From Colius striatus (lineage: Eukaryota; Chordata; Aves; Coliiformes; Coliidae): DNA of 64,000 bases. The stretch covers positions 32,777,031-32,841,030 of the forward strand of contig NC_084790.1 in NCBI RefSeq assembly GCF_028858725.1, given 5' to 3'. Every line of letters starts with the position of its first letter. The first letter of the stretch is position 1. The notes under the pieces are model-generated. The model saw only the letters and a program-made list of their open reading frames with translations, was not told the origin of the DNA and ran no database searches. Shown piece by piece: positions 12,071 through 38,002 of this stretch. Both the position numbers and the translations under genes were made by a program.

Positions 12071-13504
12071 TGAAATAACACCAGTGAAATAACCAGTGGA
12101 AAACCAATAGAGAAAAGAGCGAATCACAGATGTGCAACCAAACCTTTAAGACCTCTTTCCCCCCACCTTCCTGAGCTCAGAGCTCTGAACCTGGTGACAT
12201 TACTTCCTTCCCCCTACAAGCGGCACCAGGGGCAGGGAATGGGGGATGCAGTCAGTCCTTTCCTGATGTCTCTTGCCTCTTACTGCACTCCTGGGAGGTG
12301 CCCCTTTCCAGTCTTCCCTTGCTCCAGCTCAAGGTCTCCCACATACCAGGCAGCCCTGCCTGGGCCACTCTGATGGGGTGCTGCAACTCCAGTTCATGTC
12401 TGGGTTGGGATCTAAACCACTTGCCTCATCTAACCCAGACTCTCTAATTTTCATCCCCTCTGTCACAGGGTCTCCACACCGCGGGCTGCAAGGGTCTCTC
12501 TGGTCTGGAATTCTTCTGGAAAGAAGGTATTCTGTCCTTCTTTCCAGACTGTAGGGTCCGTGTGGTCCCCTCCACCTTGCCCTTCCCTTCTGCCTCCTCT
12601 CACACATTTCAAATTCCCATCCTTAAACAGTGATGGCAGAGGCACCAGATTGGCCTGGCCAGGTTGAAGGTGGGTCCAAACTCCAGAGCTAGGGGAAAGT
12701 CTGACAACTCTTAACAGGGGGAACACTGCAGCTCCCTACCCATTACAAAGCAAAAGCATCTCTTCACAAACCCATGGCATGCAGTTTCCTCTTGATACTA
12801 AAGCAATTACCTTATACTTTCAATACATAATCTGCTTGATTAGAAAAAAAATGAAAGAGGTATTACACAGCTAAAACAAGTTACCTGATCAAGGCGGACC
12901 TGCTTTAGCAGGGCAGTTGGACTAGATAATCTTCCAACTCCTGCCATTCTGTGATTTTGTGAAAATCTATCCATTCAAGTGCACAGGTATGAATCTTCCT
13001 AAAAGGCCCAAACTGGACAGTAACTAAATCACCTCGGTAAAAAGTCTATTACCACCAAAGATACTTGTCTTCACCCTACAGTTCACCAGGATACAGTATG
13101 ATGAATTGACACAATAAGGTCTGAAAAACATACCTTCAAATTGGCCTATGTATAAACATGTAGAGCTGGTATAAAGCTGGCAGTGCTCTGTTGACTGTGT
13201 ACATCAGTACTGGTGAATTGGATATGCGAATGGGCTGGGAAATAGGACACTTATGCTAAGAAATTAATCATGATTGGGCAGACAATTTTATGTTCCCAAA
13301 AAATTGAGGGTAATGTACTTTAATTACATTTTGTCACTTTACCTAATTTATTGATGCTTCACGTTCAAAGATAGACTATGTAAGAATCGAGTAGTCTTTT
13401 TTCTACCTGCAGGATCCTGCTTGAAGTTTACCAAAAGAAATCATTACAGTTTAACTGTAGTCTCTGTCTGTCATGTGAGTGGAGAAAAAAAAATTTTAAC
13501 AGCT
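12071..13504. other. Intergenic sequence upstream of RGMB
   Basis: No credible gene. The CpG block fades out by about 12.1 kb. A moderately GC-rich, CT-rich stretch (12.2-12.7 kb) has open frames on both strands but no recognisable protein. One CR1 3' tail lies near 12.9 kb. Confidence 0.5.
12888..12961 (+). mobile_element. CR1 3' end, short
   Basis: CTGCTTTAGCAGGGCAGTTG followed by GACTAGATAATCTTCCAACT and CCTGCCATTCTGTGATTTTG: a sense-orientation CR1 tail of about 70 bp. Confidence 0.8.
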
Positions 13505-14711
13505 TGTCGTGGTTTTGCCCAGCCAGTAATGAAGCACCACGACAGTCTCTTGCCCACTGCCCCCCATTCACCCCCACCCTCTTTAGGATGATGGAGGCCC
13601 CAGCAAAATGGGAGGAAAAAAAGATAACCAAGGAAGTTGTAGATTGAGACAAGGGCAGGGAGGGCTCACTGCCAATTACAGTTCCAGGCAAAACAGACTC
13701 CATGACTCTACTTACAAAGTAGGAACTACTACTACCTACAAGAAACAGAAATGAACCAAAAGCAAAACCATGGCAAGATGACCGAAAAATTACAACCAGC
13801 ACATTAAGATCTCCCTCCCCCATCCCTCCTTTCTTCCCAGGCTTAGCTCCCTGCTCCCAATATCTCTACCTCCTCCACCCCCTCAACGGCTCCAGGGGTT
13901 AGAGAATAGGGGATGTGGTCGGTCTCTCACAGATGGGCTCTGCTGCTTCTCTTCTCAGAGGAGGACTCCTTGCACTCTTCCCCTGCTCCGATACGGGGTC
14001 CCTCCCCCAGGACACAGTCTCTAAGGAACTTCTCTGGTGTGGGTTCTTCCCAGCAGCTATGGCTTCTGCTGATACAGGGTACCTCACACGAGATGCAGTC
14101 CTCAATGATTATCTCTGGCATGGGTTCTTTCCAACAGTTGCAGCTTCTGCAGATACAGGGTCCTTCCCATGGGACACAGCCTTTTCTGGCCATAATTTTA
14201 ATGGACTTCTTTGGCATGGGTTCTTCTCTGCAATTATAGCTTCTGTAAATATGAGGTTGCTCACACGGGACACGGCCTCCTTCAGCCATAGTCATTGACC
14301 CTGGCACAGCATCTTTAATGAAGTGAGTCACTGCCCCTGATGTGGGGGTCTTTAACAAAATGCAAACATATCTCTGCTTCACCAGTCCTGCCTGCAGGAT
14401 GCAGAGGAGTCTCTGCTCCACCACACCTCCTCCTCTCTTCCCTCACTGACCTTGGAGTCCGCATGGTTGCTTCTCTCTCTCTCTTCCCACTCCTTGCACC
14501 ACCACCAGCTGGAAAAAGAAGGGGCTGAAGAAGGAAGAATCCTCCTCTTCCAGCTTCTTCTTAAAAAGTGATCATGGAGGTATCTAATTGGCTCAGTGCC
14601 AGAAGTGTGTCTGGCTCTCAGATGGGGAGAGTTGCAAGCAACTTCTGACAGAAGCCATCTTTACAGCCCCTTCCACCTTACCATAAACGGCTGTCATGTC
14701 AAACCATGACA
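13505..14711 (-). mobile_element. Solo LTR, long ERVL-like family (family II), copy A
   Basis: A 1207-bp element whose sense strand starts TGTCATGGTTTGACATGACA and ends AAACCACGACA, with 5'-TG...CA-3' ends. It is flanked by a perfect 5-bp target duplication CAGCT (13500-13504 and 14712-14716). A 5-bp duplication fits the ERVL class, and the U5 end resembles that of the common avian LTR also found here. The element contains a degenerate tandem repeat with unit near 81 bp, and a sense-strand open frame of 165 codons (14424 to 13927). No internal retroviral region adjoins it, so it is a solo LTR. Copy B is at 42872-44170, opposite orientation. Confidence 0.85.
13980..14290 (-). repeat. Tandem repeat of about 81 bp inside LTR copy A
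   Basis: About 3.5-4 degenerate units, each with a core that reads on the sense strand as GAxGxGTCCxxTGxGxxxxxxCTGTATC ... AACCCATGCCAxA. Translated on the sense strand the units read VPxExPxI...NCxEEPxPE...DC and stay open. The same repeat is present in copy B at 43405-43690. Confidence 0.7.
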
Positions 14712-15667
14712 CAGCTTTACTTATACATGCCATGGTGCAATTATTTACAAAAATATTGCAGAATGAGGTAGTATTTTCAAATATGTTAACTTAAAAGGTT
14801 TTTTTTAAAAAAAGCTAGTAATCAGTATTTGCTATTTCACAGCCTGAGTGAAACAATTTTTTTTTCTCGATTTATGGAGTTCTAACTTTTCTGACATGGC
14901 ACAAAAATGCACACATTTTTAAATTCAACTGTAAAAAGAAGACAGTGAACTATTTCAAAATTATTAATTCTAACTGGACTTAAGTGAATGCTACGGAGGT
15001 CTTAGGTCCATCTTGGTCCTTACCTTACTGGCTGTTCTTGACCCGTAAAACTTCAGAGTAAGCGATTTTCTTTTAACAATCTTTTAAGTAGAAATAAAAT
15101 CTCTTTAAAAAAATTTTTTTTTCTTAATGTATGTAGCTGAGCAGTACTATGCTTTACTGTTATAACTTGTTAATAGTTTTGTTTGCTTAGTCTCTTTAAA
15201 ATTCTTCACTGCCTGAAAGACTGAATATAAAAAGACAAGCTTCAGATCTCTGCTAGAAATAGGTGAATTAATCCCAGCTTACATGAATATGTGTAAAAAT
15301 TTGTTTTGGAAATGAGATATTTTACCGCATCTTAGCAGATATTAAGTAGGTTACAACAATTTTGGACGTGACACTACTGTGTGAGAACCAAAGTGTAGAG
15401 CAGACAGCTTTGATAATTCCCAGTGAAAATTGCTTTGTGTTTGTGAGATTATTTTTTAAAACAGAAACTAAGGTAAAAGTTGTCAATGAAAATGCACTCA
15501 TACAAGTTCAAGGAGATTTTATTTTTTCAGGTGTTGTCACTATCACTTTTGAGTTGACATTGCTGTAGTTCAGATTTGTGTGATACTTTAAAAGCACGTG
15601 GTACTACAGAGGTGTAGTTCCTCCTTATTTTTAACCAAAATAATACATTAAAAATGAAAGAATATTG
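14712..15667. other. Intergenic AT-rich sequence
   Basis: No gene, RNA or recognised repeat. Several A- and T-runs (14800-14815, 15105-15123). A short open frame at 15362-15568 shows no recognisable protein. Confidence 0.5.
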
Positions 15668-15773
15668 TTCTTTTCTGCCAGGAATACTGCAGTTAGTATA
15701 TTACATACTCTAGGATAGCTTACATAGTATTTGATGACTAAACTAATTTAAAAACATCAAAACCCCCAAGGGT
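15668..15773. repeat. Left arm of a long inverted repeat
   Basis: About 106 bp that recur reverse-complemented at 16828-16933 with one clear mismatch (CATACTCT here, CATGCTCT in the complement of the right arm). The arm ends in AAAACCCCCAAGGGT. Just beyond, the local sequence can fold on itself (AAAACCCCC ... GGGGGTTTT). Confidence 0.95.
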
Positions 15774-16827
15774 TTTGGGGGTTTTTCTAAGTTCAGTTTT
15801 ATGGATGTGAATTTTGAAGTACCAAGACTGAACTCATATGACCAGGGACTGGAAATTATAGTCTTCATCTATAATATCGATACTGGTATAGTTTCTTCCA
15901 CCCAGTCATCTCAAAATTATGTACATAAGCCCTTCTACAACAGCGAGTTCAATACTAGCCAGTTTTCCATCTGACACTGCTGTGATGTCTTGCACAGTAG
16001 CTTTCCATACTGGATGTAGAAGACTGAAAGGAGATGCAGTGGATAGATGGGACTGGGAAAAAAACATGTGCTACCCTGTAATATACTTCACATTGCCAGT
16101 ATACCTGTGAATCTTTGCTTTTGTGAATTAAGTTGTTCCTTTGGCCTGTCATGGCATTTCTTTCCTCTGTGTTCCGATCCTTTCTCTAAATCCATTCAAA
16201 AAAAGATATAATTGACAAAAAAAGTAGAAAGATGAGCATATAGAAATAATGATTGTGAGGGATCTCATAGATTCAAGAAAGGATGTATTCTTTAATTGCA
16301 CTTTTTAGTATTCTAAATGGACAATAAATTTATCCACTCTTTTCTACCCTAAATTCCTCAGAATTCCCCGAATTCTTAAAATAACCTGGAAAATGTTACA
16401 TCCTTGTATTTATCCCCTTAGAAACCAAAACCACAGTTCTGATAGAATGTTCTTCCCTGTCTGGGAAGGACACATTTACATTATTAAGTTAGCTTCTGTA
16501 TAGTAATACTGTGGATTACAGATACAAAGCTTGGAAACAAGATTTAAAAGTCCAGTTAGTACAATCAGTTCATAATTTGGGACTAACATTGACTATTTTG
16601 GTATTAGTAGTTTTGATAGCAAAATCTGGGCATTTTGGCGATTGCATTGCTTTACTACTGACACTCTCTTAAGACCTACATTACAGAAATGTATACATAT
16701 TCACAGAGTCATGATGTCAGATTAAACTTCCAGAAAACTGAATTCCAATGAATCTTTCGTCATGTTGCAGGTGACCTTTATCTCCAATAAAAACAAAAAC
16801 AATCATCAGCAAGCAACTGTGCTGCCT
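15774..16827. other. Spacer between the inverted-repeat arms
   Basis: AT-rich, no transposase-like or other recognisable frame. Small open frames near 15919-16152 on both strands look like chance. Confidence 0.5.
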
Positions 16828-16933
16828 ACCCTTGGGGGTTTTGATGTTTTTAAATTAGTTTAGTCATCAAATACTATGTAAGCTATCCTAGAGCATGTAA
16901 TATACTAACTGCAGTATTCCTGGCAGAAAAGAA
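16828..16933. repeat. Right arm of a long inverted repeat
   Basis: Reverse complement of 15668-15773. Starts ACCCTTGGGGGTTTTGATGT and ends GGCAGAAAAGAA. The spacer of about 1054 bp (15774-16827) has no recognised gene. No obvious target duplication flanks the outer ends. Confidence 0.95.
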
Positions 16934-17163
16934 ATAGTGTTGTTATAGCTGTAGTTGAAGGAAGAGATTCCTGTAGAGTATCTGTCCAGTTCTGAAAATT
17001 TTTAAGATAAAAGATGGATTTGCTTATATGTAAGTATGTATTTGTTTAACAAAAATTATTATTGCCAGTTCACTTGAAAGCAAATAAATTTATAGCTTTT
17101 ACTTTGACCTAAGAGTAGCTTACTCTTTCTGTAAAAAGTTGCTTAAAAACTGTTTTAAGAAGT

Positions 17164-17440
17164 TGCCCTGGTTTCATCTGGGCTAGAGTTAATTTTCTTC
17201 CTAGCAGCTGGTACCAGTCTGTGGGGTTTATATGGAAAAGAATGTTGATAACACAGCATGTTTTGGTTATTGCTGAGCAGTGTTTGTACAGCCTCAAGGC
17301 CTTTTCTGCTTCTCCCCCTGCCCTCACAGAAAGAGGCTGAGGGTGCACAAGAAGCTGAGAAAAGGTATGTCCGTAAAAGCTGACTCCAACTAGCCCAAGC
17401 ATTCCATACCAGCATATCAGCAGTCTCCATGTTGTGCTCC
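17164..17440 (+). mobile_element. Old avian ERV LTR fragment (family I), 5' part
   Basis: Starts TGCCCTGGTTTCATCTGGGC, then TAGAGTTAATTTTCTTCCTA and GCAGCTGGTACCAG, then AATGTTGATAACACA, GGTGCACAAGAAGCTGAGAA and ATTCCATACCA. This is the sense 5' part of the same LTR family as at 4.3 and 38.5 kb. No 3' end or target duplication found. Confidence 0.7.
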
Positions 17441-20310
17441 AACAGTACAGAAGGAGAAAAGATAGATCTATGTGGTGGAGGTAATCATGAGTCAGCATTA
17501 AGAATAAGGAAGCTTTGAGCATGCATAGTGAAGATAATGAAAGCATCAAGGATAAAGCCAGGGTCAGAGAGAGACACAAAAAAGGTAGGACAAAGCAGAC
17601 ATAGGACTGGGGGAGACAATAATGGGAATAGTTTGAAACATAGGTAGCTAGATTTTCTACAAAGACTAAATGCAAGTCCCAACAAGGCCTGGAACTCCAT
17701 TGCGTTTCTGAGACACTTAGCTTTTTCATAAATAAGAATTATGAAAACAACTCAGTTGCATTAACTGAAAAACAAATTAAAATTAGTTTGGATGGACTCT
17801 CAGCATGGAGGATTTCAATGACATGGAGGCAGTGTTGACTTCCACAAGAAGCTTCAGTGTCTAGTTCAGGCATTAAGAACAATATTGGCATTTCAAATTT
17901 GCATTTAGTAGCGACAGATCCAGTGGCACCTTCTATGCCCCTACTCCACCCTACCTTGTGATTCTACACATCTACCTCATTATTAAGAGCATATACACAC
18001 ATAATTAGTTTTAAAATGATATTTCAACTAGGGTAAAGTAAGTCATGTAACGCCAAAAACTGAAATAAAACTGGTCTGCCTAAGCAAATTTGATTCAGCC
18101 TCTATGCATATTTTTATTACAACAGGCTTATTACCCAACATCTTATTACTACTTCTTACTTTGGGTAAGGTGAGATCAGAAGATGAAAACTTCAGGGCCT
18201 GCACAATAAATCAAGGTGTAATATTCCAATCTCATTGATAGAGAAGCTGCAAGGTGTGCAGGGAAATTGAAGAAACCACAGAAGAAAAGAGGATGATCTT
18301 GTGAAATAGCATCCAAATTCCTTGACACAAAATCAGAAACTCCTCAAGTATAGTTAAAACAATGGGCAAAGGAAATAAACTGCTTATACAATTTATGTGA
18401 CTTCAAGACCACAAGCAACCAAGGCCTTGACCCTGTACAGAGTTCTCAGTGCAACTGACTTCAAAAAGGCTTCTGAGATATGTCAGATTGGGACTGCCCT
18501 CCAAACCATTAAATTCTTAACCTTTGCTTTCCTAGGATTGAGTTTGCTTGAGGACTCCAATTAGCAATAGCAGCTACAGTGTGGGCCTCTCAGCTCAATG
18601 GCATCAAGTAGTGAATATACAAAGTTCACATACTGCTTTTCTGCTAGATGCAAACAAAAGTTTGGGAACATCTTACTAAAGAATCATTGAAGATCTGTAC
18701 AAAACAAAACAAACCTTCCATAGGTTATGAAGGAAAAGAATATTACTCCAGTTGATCAAAGCAATTATTAGGAAAAGTAATTAACCTGAGCTGTTTTATG
18801 AACTTTTTAATATTTACATTTCAGCTCATATTTTAATAGATAGCCTCCTTCCATTTTTAACATTGTATACACTGTAGAAAATTATAACAGTAGGCTATTT
18901 TAAAAAATTGTTAGCGAAACACTAAAATACACTAAAACACTTAAGATAAAGATTCAGAATCCAAGGGAGCATCATCTTTGGAAAATAAATGCCGAAGGAT
19001 TATGATTCCATAGCTTTACTTAGAATCTTTTTTTCTTAAAATCTGGAGAAAAATTAATGATAATAAAAAAAGCTCTGAGCTTTAAATCTAATCACACTTA
19101 TTGAAGGGCAAGAAAAAAATTCATCTCACTTCCCCCTCTCCATTTTTGGAAATAAAGGAAATAATATTCAAGGTAAAAATCATTATATTTTTTATGAAAG
19201 CCTGCATGCCTTTAAAATGTCCAAAATATGTAGCTGTGTTTGCAGGCTGCAGTAAGAAAAATATCTGTAGAATTAAGCAACAGTACATGAACAATTTTTC
19301 AGCATACTATTTATTTACCATAAACACAAAGAACCCATAAATCAGTAGTTATAAAATGAACATAGAAGACATACATAAAGGACAAGTAATCCAAGTGTAT
19401 AGGATAGCAGCCAGAAGTCTAGATTTTAAACTGTAAATTTCCTGTGTTAGCTAGACAGCCATTTTATTCCCCATGTGTCTAACTTCTGCTTTAAAACTCT
19501 GACATCTTTTAGGATAACTAGATGAAAGTGTATATAGTTTCAATGTCGGAAATGAACATGCTAAACTTGTACTTTTACAAATAAAACCATACCATACAGA
19601 CAATTTCTTAATTGCTCTTATATAATTGACAATTATCCACAACAAACTCACTGCCCGCCTGCAAAGGGATTTTTGTTAATTTTGACCACTGCTGGTTACT
19701 TTTCCAGTACTCTTAGGAAATAGCTAGTTCTTTAGAAAAAAAAATTGAAATATCAATATTGAGAAATAAACTCTATGATTCTAGCTACACAAATTGTTGG
19801 ATTTTAAAAGAAATATACAAGCCATGAAGTCTTCAAATGATTCCCACTATAGTTGCAAAAACAATTTTTCTTTTACTTTTTTATAGCTTAACATTATCAT
19901 AAGATTTGCAGAAATCAAACTCCACCAGAGCCTGCAATTTTCTCTTGTCCAGGGGAGAGCTCTGCTCCCTTCTTTCCCTTAGTTTTATTCCAAATCTGTA
20001 CAAAACCACACCAGCTTGAAATTTTCTCCTCCTCTTGATCAAACAAGAAAAGTAGTATTGAGGCTTTTTTCGATCTTTGCCCTCTAATTCATACATCTGA
20101 GGTCTTAACAAGGGAGTCTGACAGACTGAATCCACCTGCACCTATGTCTATTACAGGACAATTCAAGTCAAGAAAATTCTCTTTCGTTTTTAGAAAGCTA
20201 AAAAGCAATTGCAATGACAAAGAACTACCATCCTCCTAAAGAAGTATACAAACCACCAGATGATTTCAGCACTTTGCTTACAGAGCTGTTAGAAACCTCC
20301 CTCCATCTAG
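17441..20310. other. Intergenic sequence
   Basis: About 2.9 kb of AT-rich sequence. I see no exon of a known gene, no RNA gene and no clearly bounded mobile element. Short open frames (for example 19101-19340, 19881-20141) have no recognisable product. Confidence 0.5.
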
Positions 20311-20575
20311 AATCATAGAATTGTAGAATCGTAGGGTTGGAGGGGACCTTTAGAGATCATCTAGTCCAACCCCCATGCAGAAGCAGGTTCACCTAGATCA
20401 GGTTGCATAGGAACATGTCCAGGCGGATCTTGAAGACCTCCAAGGAAGGAGACTCCACACCCCTCTGGGCAGCCTGTGTCACTACTCCCTCACCCTCACA
20501 GAGAAATACTTTTTTCTTAAGTGGAACTTTTTGTGTTCCAGCTTCATCCCATTACCCCTTGTCCTGTTGCTAGCT
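20311..20575 (-). mobile_element. CR1 3' end
   Basis: Starts AATCATAGAATTGTAGAATC, then GGGTTGGAGGGGACCTTTAG and AGATCATCTAGTCCAACCCC. Continues through GACCTCCAAGGAAGGAGACTCCACA to CCCCTTGTCCTGTTGCTAG: about 265 bp of antisense CR1 3' region. Confidence 0.9.
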
Positions 20576-21690
20576 GCATGGAATGCACTCTGTTGGAATA
20601 AAGCAACTGGTTTAGTGCTAAACAGATGTTAAGCAGCAGTGAACTGTCTCCTTGAGAAGTACCTGACACCTGGAGCTGATCAGCATGACTATTCTGTGTT
20701 AAAATATAATACTTTTGAACATACAGATACAGTGGAGGTGTGGATATGGAATTGGGATTTGTGGCAGTTATGAGAGATGAGGATACTGTAGTAGAATGTT
20801 AAAATCATGGGGCTCCAGTTTCAATAAAAACGGTGATCAGGAGTTTGACAGAAGACACATACTCATGGGGTATTAGACTTTAGTATGCACCACTGTTGTA
20901 CAGAATTTCAACATGGCACATGCTATTATTCCACATAGTCTATCTTCTTTGCTACTCATAAAGCACTGTTTCACATGCCAGTGCATTGCAAGACATAAAT
21001 TGTTTCAGACCTTTATATATGGTTGCTGCCTAAACTACTGGCAACTTATTCCATGAAAAACAGACAAAAGACCTCGTATTTACTATTCATTATGAAAAAT
21101 TTAATAAGTAGGTAGCACCTTTCTGGCTTGCTTTGTCAGAAAGGCTTAAACAAAAAAACAAAATAAAAGGCGGGGGGGGGGAGGGGAGTGTGGAGCACAT
21201 TTTATACCTAATATAGAAGTCCTAAAAAAAAAAAAAATTATAAAGGATTTAGTCGTTTAAGCCAACAGAAACACACCCTTTTCGTCAAAGACCTTAAGAA
21301 AGAATCTGAAAAAATACAGCAGACAAGAGTCAACAGAAATATTTTCAGCCCAAGTAGCTAAATTACAAAGCAACTGAGAAAGAGGTGCCTAAGTTTTCAT
21401 TACTGCAACAGGTTAAAATTAATTAGCCTGTGACCACCGCAGTCTGATACACAATGCAGAATAGTTACTAAGCAGCAAAATAATCCTCTTTCCTAGTTAC
21501 CAAACGTGAGTTCAGGCTACGGTGTCTTCCTCAAAGAGGTTGGAGGAAGAACCCTCTCCACTTCTCCAGTGAATAATGGGGTGGGTGGGTTGACCCATCC
21601 GTATTTCTACTTCTTTCAGACCTACTAGCATACATGACTTAAAAAAGAGAATTCCCAGAAGGACCCACACACCACCTACCCCCAGCCCCA
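20576..21690. other. Intergenic sequence upstream of RIOK2
   Basis: AT-rich, with a G-rich tract (GGCGGGGGGGGGAGGGGAG near 21170-21188) and an A-run at 21226-21237. No gene recognised. Confidence 0.5.
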
Positions 21691-22153
21691 TCCCCAACTG
21701 CCTAGCAGGCGTACCGCATGCGGCAACGTGGGGCGGCCGCGCGGGGCGCAGGGTAGTGATGGGTTCTCGCGATAGCGGCTGTTTTCAGGGTGTGTCTCCG
21801 AGAGCGCTTCTTCTAAGGAGCTGATCTTGGCAGAGGCACTTGTAACTCTCGTAACTCCTTCGGTAGCGAGGTCAGGCCAGGCGTTTGTCGTCAATCTTCA
21901 GGAGATAAGGACTCGGTACCGAATGAAGCACATAAAGATCTGTCCGAGAACACGAATGCGTGCGCAGCAGCGTGGACCCGAGTAGGCGGAACGCTCGAGC
22001 GAGAGGAGCTTACTGCGGCGGTGCCAGCAGCTCCGATCATGCGTGGAGCGACGGCACCGGCGCGGTGCGCACGAGTCTAGAGGCCTGGTTTTGAGGCGAT
22101 CCTGACGCGGCGGGGCCTGTGCGCCGCTGTGGCGCACGCTAGCTGCAGCCGTC

Positions 22154-35724
<13,571 letters not shown>

Positions 35725-35853
35725 TTTATTAAAGCCCCTGTAGAACATGAGAAAACCTGTTATGTACACAGTTAAAGAATTATGGCAGTAACCAATTGTC
35801 TTTTTGTATATTGGCACAGTCTCTTCTTACAACCAAATGTTGTTCTGTAAGTT

Positions 35854-35859
35854 AATAAA
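35854..35859 (+). terminator. RIOK2 poly(A) signal
   Basis: AATAAA 130 bases after the stop codon, followed by a GT-rich stretch (CTTGTTCTTGTTCTTGTGAT) suitable as the downstream element. This implies a short 3' UTR. Confidence 0.85.
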
Positions 35860-35879
35860 CCTTGTTCTTGTTCTTGTGA

Positions 35880-37723
35880 TTTTTGTTTTGTGTTTATGGT
35901 TAAAACTGTTGAATGTCATTTAAATTATGTCATTAGTACCTGCTAAGAACACATAACTACAGTAATTTCCAACTGTGTCTTCCCATAAATCAATTGTGCT
36001 ATGTTTGTTTAGATTAACAATGTTCCGTTGTGCAGAGGATTACCATTAAGAGTGAAGGGAAAAAAAGATTTTAAACCAATTTTTGCAGTGACATGAAATT
36101 TAAATATTGTCCTCATGTTATAAACAGATACTTGTTTGATTTCATTAAAAATCACATATTTTAACCTCTGAGCAGTTAGTACTGTAAGATTTCATTTGTG
36201 CCTCTACAACCATGAGTAGTCCATGTGATGAATATACATTCTTTGAAGCCAGCAATTTTCATTTATTTTTTCCTTTAATCCCAGATATCACTTAAAATCT
36301 TTCCCAGACAAATATGTAATAATAATAGTGTTGTACAGGCCTGGCAAGGATTTTTAATGTGGCTGCACAGTTGTCAATAGATTTAATTCTATCTAGTAAC
36401 TTTATATAAAGTGATGAGGTTTCCCAAACTTCCCTTTCCAAGAGTATTACTATGACTTTTACTATGCTATGTCCTTGGGATCTGAAGACACAGAAGTAGA
36501 TTGGTTTGGGTTTTTTTAAGCAAGTTATGTCTAGTAATAAATTGTGTTTATATTTAAAAATGGAATAAACAAGTGTTTGTGAACACTGAAGTAAGAGGAG
36601 TTTAAAATCTGCTAAATTATTTTTTAACCTATCCACTCTATCTATGCTTGAGATGTGAGGTGTAGCCCTTCTAGGGAAGGATGACTTGGTAGAGTTTAAA
36701 TTACCAGTCTGTAGTCTGGAAAATCCTAAATCTTATACTTGCTTATTTTTAATTAATGAGGATACTATCTGTTTTTTGCCCTGTGTGGCTGTTACACCTG
36801 ATCGTTTATTTATGTCTTAGCCTGCTGAAGAGCTACAGTCTCTATCCTGTCTTGCACCATGCTCTTGTGTTGAGACTAAAGTTTTTGTCTTCTCTCTGGA
36901 ACAATATAAAAGCTAGCCTCAGCCAGCATCTGTGTATGGTCTTAAAACCATGGCAGGTCAGTGAAGAGATGTTAGTCAGTAGGTCCTTGTAGTATCAGGG
37001 CTGCATGAAAGTCTGTTTTTTGCAAATAAGGAAGTCTGATTATATCTTCAGGTGATTGCAGTCAAGGTATGTGTGCCTGGTTCCTGATACAGCTAGAACT
37101 GGTGTTAGCATGGGTAGGAAAGCAAGCAAAGTGGATTTAATTGCATTTCCATTTTAAATGCTGAGGACCTAAGTTTCTGGTCTCTGATCTATTACAAGAC
37201 TGGTTCAAGTGACAGCTTAATGAGATTTGGGTTACTGTTCTGTGGCTAAGATGTGCATGTATTTTTTGGCTTCTAATTTAGAATTTCTCACAGGGAATGA
37301 CTTCTTCTGGTGTGCAACCTTCAGTTTATATTGATAATTCATTCAAAAAAATATGCAACAGCTGTCTGACTTGGCACAATGACAAAAAGAAAATGGAAAA
37401 TTTTGCTGTTTATTTTCAAAATGTTAATTCAAAACAGCCATTAACTTTTCTAAATGTATTATAAGGGATGGCTATAAGTTAACAATTTTCATTTACTCTG
37501 CCACATGAGACTGTTCTGAGATGAGTTAGGCAAGAGGAACTAATCCTCAAAGTTACAGCTTAATATATATTAAGCCTGTTTTTCCAAAGTAGCAGAATTC
37601 TTGAAATTTATGAAGTCTTCAGAGGTCTGGACAATGGATGAAATCTATTTGCAGATTTCACAGCTTATTCGGGGATAGGAATCTGGTGATTACCTCTGGT
37701 TCTGTCTCTTTGTTCTAGTCTTA
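35880..37723. other. Intergenic sequence downstream of RIOK2
   Basis: AT-rich, no recognised gene. This is where LIX1 would be expected from human gene order, but no LIX1-like exon was seen on either strand. Confidence 0.5.
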
Positions 37724-38002
37724 TCATGGCCCTGGTTCATCCCTTACTAAGTGAACTGGGGTTTTTTTCCTGCATTTCTTGTTCAGTGTAGGTGCAACTG
37801 GTACTAGCACGGGCTGGTTGTCTGGTTGAGCTGCAGTGCCTGTTGCAGGGACTGGAATAGTTGCAGTGCTGAGGTTGCAGTAGTTGTAGTGTTTGTCATG
37901 GGGGATGAAATAGCTGCAGTGCCTGTTGCTGTGTTTTCCATACTTCCTGAGGGTATCTTGGGATAGATCTTTGAGTGACACTCTTAAAAATAAATTTTGC
38001 AA
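37724..38002 (-). pseudogene. ERV gag-like remnant
   Basis: A 92-codon open segment with a Pro/Ala/Thr-rich stretch PVPATGTAAQPDNQPVLVPV followed by a Lys-rich patch and LVRDEPGP. I recognise this combination from gag-like proteins of common avian endogenous retroviruses, but this rests on memory. No protease or polymerase follows, so the copy is inactive. On the plus strand the stretch appears as repeated TGCAGTGCCTGTTGCAGG-type motifs. Confidence 0.5.

Noticed and set aside
11152-12127. Many long open frames on both strands at 11.2-12.1 kb, some over 180 codons
   Set aside because: They overlap each other in a CpG-rich promoter block where stop codons are rare. Only the frame with the RGMB signal peptide joins to known exons. 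A divergent antisense transcript is possible but not shown by sequence.
15668-16933. The inverted repeat as a retroviral LTR pair or a hAT transposon
   Set aside because: LTRs would be direct and not inverted. The internal CAGGAATACTGCAG resembles a hAT terminus, but the similarity extends beyond it on both sides and no 8-bp duplication was seen. It was left unclassified.
17109-17729. A 206-codon minus-strand frame
   Set aside because: Overlaps the old LTR fragment (17164-17440) antisense to it. Leu-rich low-complexity translation with no family resemblance.
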